Below are positions 62,630-64,000 of a stretch of DNA of 64,000 nucleotides, in pieces. This DNA comes from Pseudomonas cuatrocienegasensis (GTDB lineage Bacteria; Pseudomonadota; Gammaproteobacteria; Pseudomonadales; Pseudomonadaceae). A model generated the notes under the pieces. The model did not search any database. It was not told the DNA's origin and saw nothing but the letters and a program-made list of their open reading frames with translations. The stretch is from NCBI RefSeq assembly GCF_900110925.1, contig NZ_FOFP01000011.1, forward strand, positions 1-64,000, in the 5' to 3' direction. The first letter of the stretch is position 1; each line of letters opens with the position of its first letter. The translations under genes were made by a program, and so were the position numbers.

Positions 62630-64000
62630 GCGGCCTCCTGGCTCAGGCCGAGGTGGCGCAGCAGGGCGTCGATGCTTGGCTCACGGCCACGGAAGTCGAC
62701 AAACAACACCATCGGTGCTTGCGAGCCGCCGCGCGCCAGAATCGCCTCGCGGAAGGCGCGGCCGGTGTCCGGGTTGAACACGCCTTCTTCCTCGAATTTG
62801 GAGAAGGCATCGGCGCTCAGCACTTCGGCCCATTTGTAGCTGTAGTAACCGGCCGCGTAACCGCCGGCGAAGATGTGCGCAAAGCTGTTGGGGAAGCGGT
62901 TGTAGGCCGGCGGGCGCAGCACCGAAACCTCGCTGCGGATGCTTTCGAGCACCTCCAGCACGCTGCGGCCGTCGCCGTGGGTAGCGTGCAGCTCGAAGTC
63001 GAACAGGCTGAACTCGACCTGGCGCACCATCATCAGGCCTGACTGGAAATTCTTCGCTGCCAGCATTTTCTCCAGCAGGTCCTGGGGCAGCGGCTCGCCG
63101 GTTTCATAGTGGCCGGAGATCAGCGCCAGGCCCTCGGGCTCCCAGCACCAGTTCTCCATAAACTGGCTTGGCAGCTCGACCGCATCCCAGGCCACGCCGT
63201 TGATGCCCGAGGCGCCGGCATGCTCAACGCGGGTCAGCAGGTGGTGCAGGCCGTGGCCGAACTCGTGGAACAGGGTGGTGACTTCATCGTGGGTCAGCAG
63301 CGCCGGCTTGCCGCCCACCGCTGGAGTGAAATTGCACACCAGGTTGGCCACCGGACTGATCAGCGCGCCATCGGCATCACGACGCTTGTCGCGCGCGCCG
63401 TCCATCCAGGCGCCGCCACGCTTATTGGCGCGGGCGTAGAGGTCGAAGAAGAAGCGCCCAACGTGCGCACCGTTTTCGGTGATCTCGAACAGGCGCACAT
63501 CCGGGTGCCAGGTGTCGAAACCGGACAGTTCCTTGATCTGGATGCCGTAGAGCTTCTCGACCATGGCGAACAGGCCGCCGAGCACCTTGTCGATGGGGAA
63601 GTAGGCGCGCAGGATTTCCTGGGAAATGCTGTAGCGCTGCTCGCGCAGCTTCTCGCTGTAGTAGCCCACGTCCCAGCTTTGCAGGTCGCTACAGCCTTGC
63701 TCGGCGGCAAAGGCCTTGAGCTCGGCCAGGTCCTGGGCGGCGAACGGTTTGCCGCGCGCGCCTAGGTCACGCAAAAAGCTCAGCACCTGGTCGGTGTTCT
63801 CGGCCATTTTGCTGGCCAGGCTCAACTCGGCGTAATTGGCGAAGCCCAGCAGTTTGGCCAGCTCCTGGCGCAGGCCGAGGATTTCCAGCATCACCGGGCT
63901 GTTGTCGTTTTGCCCGGCGTTCGGCCCCTGGTCGGAGGCGCGGGTGCAGTAGGCGCTGTAGATTTCCTCGCGCAGGGCGCGGTCGTCGGCGTAGGTGATC
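62626..64000 (-). CDS. prlC: Oligopeptidase A PrlC (M3 metallopeptidase), 5' end outside the window
   Basis: The C-terminal part (about 457 residues) of an M3-family zinc peptidase that degrades short peptides in the cytoplasm. The zinc motif HEFGH is in TTLFHEFGHGLHHLL. The frame runs to the right edge without a start (last codons seen ITYADDRALREEIYSAY), so the N-terminal third is missing. The GTG at 63894 is internal, not the start. It overlaps yheV downstream. Confidence 0.93.
   Translation of the reverse strand, partial: ITYADDRALREEIYSAYCTRASDQGPNAGQNDNSPVMLEILGLRQELAKLLGFANYAELSLASKMAENTDQVLSFLRDLGARGKPFAAQDLAELKAFAAEQGCSDLQSWDVGYYSEKLREQRYSISQEILRAYFPIDKVLGGLFAMVEKLYGIQIKELSGFDTWHPDVRLFEITENGAHVGRFFFDLYARANKRGGAWMDGARDKRRDADGALISPVANLVCNFTPAVGGKPALLTHDEVTTLFHEFGHGLHHLLTRVEHAGASGINGVAWDAVELPSQFMENWCWEPEGLALISGHYETGEPLPQDLLEKMLAAKNFQSGLMMVRQVEFSLFDFELHATHGDGRSVLEVLESIRSEVSVLRPPAYNRFPNSFAHIFAGGYAAGYYSYKWAEVLSADAFSKFEEEGVFNPDTGRAFREAILARGGSQAPMVLFVDFRGREPSIDALLRHLGLSQEAA

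Noticed and set aside
1..64000. tRNA, rRNA, CRISPR array, prophage, complete insertion sequence or replication origin
   Set aside because: None was recognised by eye on either strand; repeats seen are REP-like or MITE-like and not regularly spaced.

Overview
The window looks like chromosomal DNA of a Pseudomonas species: high GC, one long run of genes that (from memory) match P. aeruginosa PAO1 genes near the replication origin, Pseudomonas-type has and hxu heme uptake loci, an ErsA-like sRNA between engB and polA, and REP-like repeats in many gaps. No rRNA, tRNA, CRISPR, prophage or intact insertion sequence was seen.

Layout. 0-20 kb is a conserved housekeeping block: lipoprotein amidase ampDh2, a MarC protein, DASH cryptochrome, a GGDEF diguanylate cyclase, an EEP-fold phosphatase/nuclease, dsbA, cytochromes c4 and c5-like, engB, an ErsA-like sRNA with an AlgU-type promoter, polA, thrB, the zinc regulon znuA / zur-znuC-znuB with a Zur box, and the methionine importer metN-metI-metQ. 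20-27 kb is an accessory import unit: a TonB receptor followed by a complete peptide/nickel-type ABC importer. A strong Zur-box match lies in the receptor promoter, so it may be a zinc or zinc-metallophore importer.

27-42.4 kb is a heme island with two ECF sigma / FecR anti-sigma / TonB-receptor circuits: hemO (heme oxygenase) plus hxuI-hxuR-hxuA, and the hemophore locus hasI, hasS, hasR, hasA, hasD, hasE, hasF. The promoter regions of hemO, hxuA, hasS and hasR all carry TTAC-N19-CGTC, with sub-signatures that separate the hxu pair from the has pair. Fur-box-like sequences precede hxuI, hasI and hasR. The suggested logic is that iron loss releases the sigma genes, and heme sensed by the receptor then activates that receptor and, for hxu, also hemO.

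42.4-44 kb holds a LysR regulator and a VOC protein. 44-52.7 kb is the caa3-type cytochrome c oxidase locus: coxB, coxA, ctaG, coxC, with surf1, ctaA, cyoE and a SCO protein for assembly and heme a synthesis. 53-58 kb has two uncharacterised genes, a SulP permease and two tandem beta-carbonic anhydrases. 58-64 kb has a radical SAM gene behind a near-perfect LexA box, a SBF-like transporter with a divergent AraC regulator, a DUF1835-type protein, yheV, and prlC, which runs off the right edge.

Repeat elements (two REP-like families and one 0.2 kb element with terminal inverted repeats) sit in most gaps and in at least two cases supply or abut the stop codon of the neighbouring gene.
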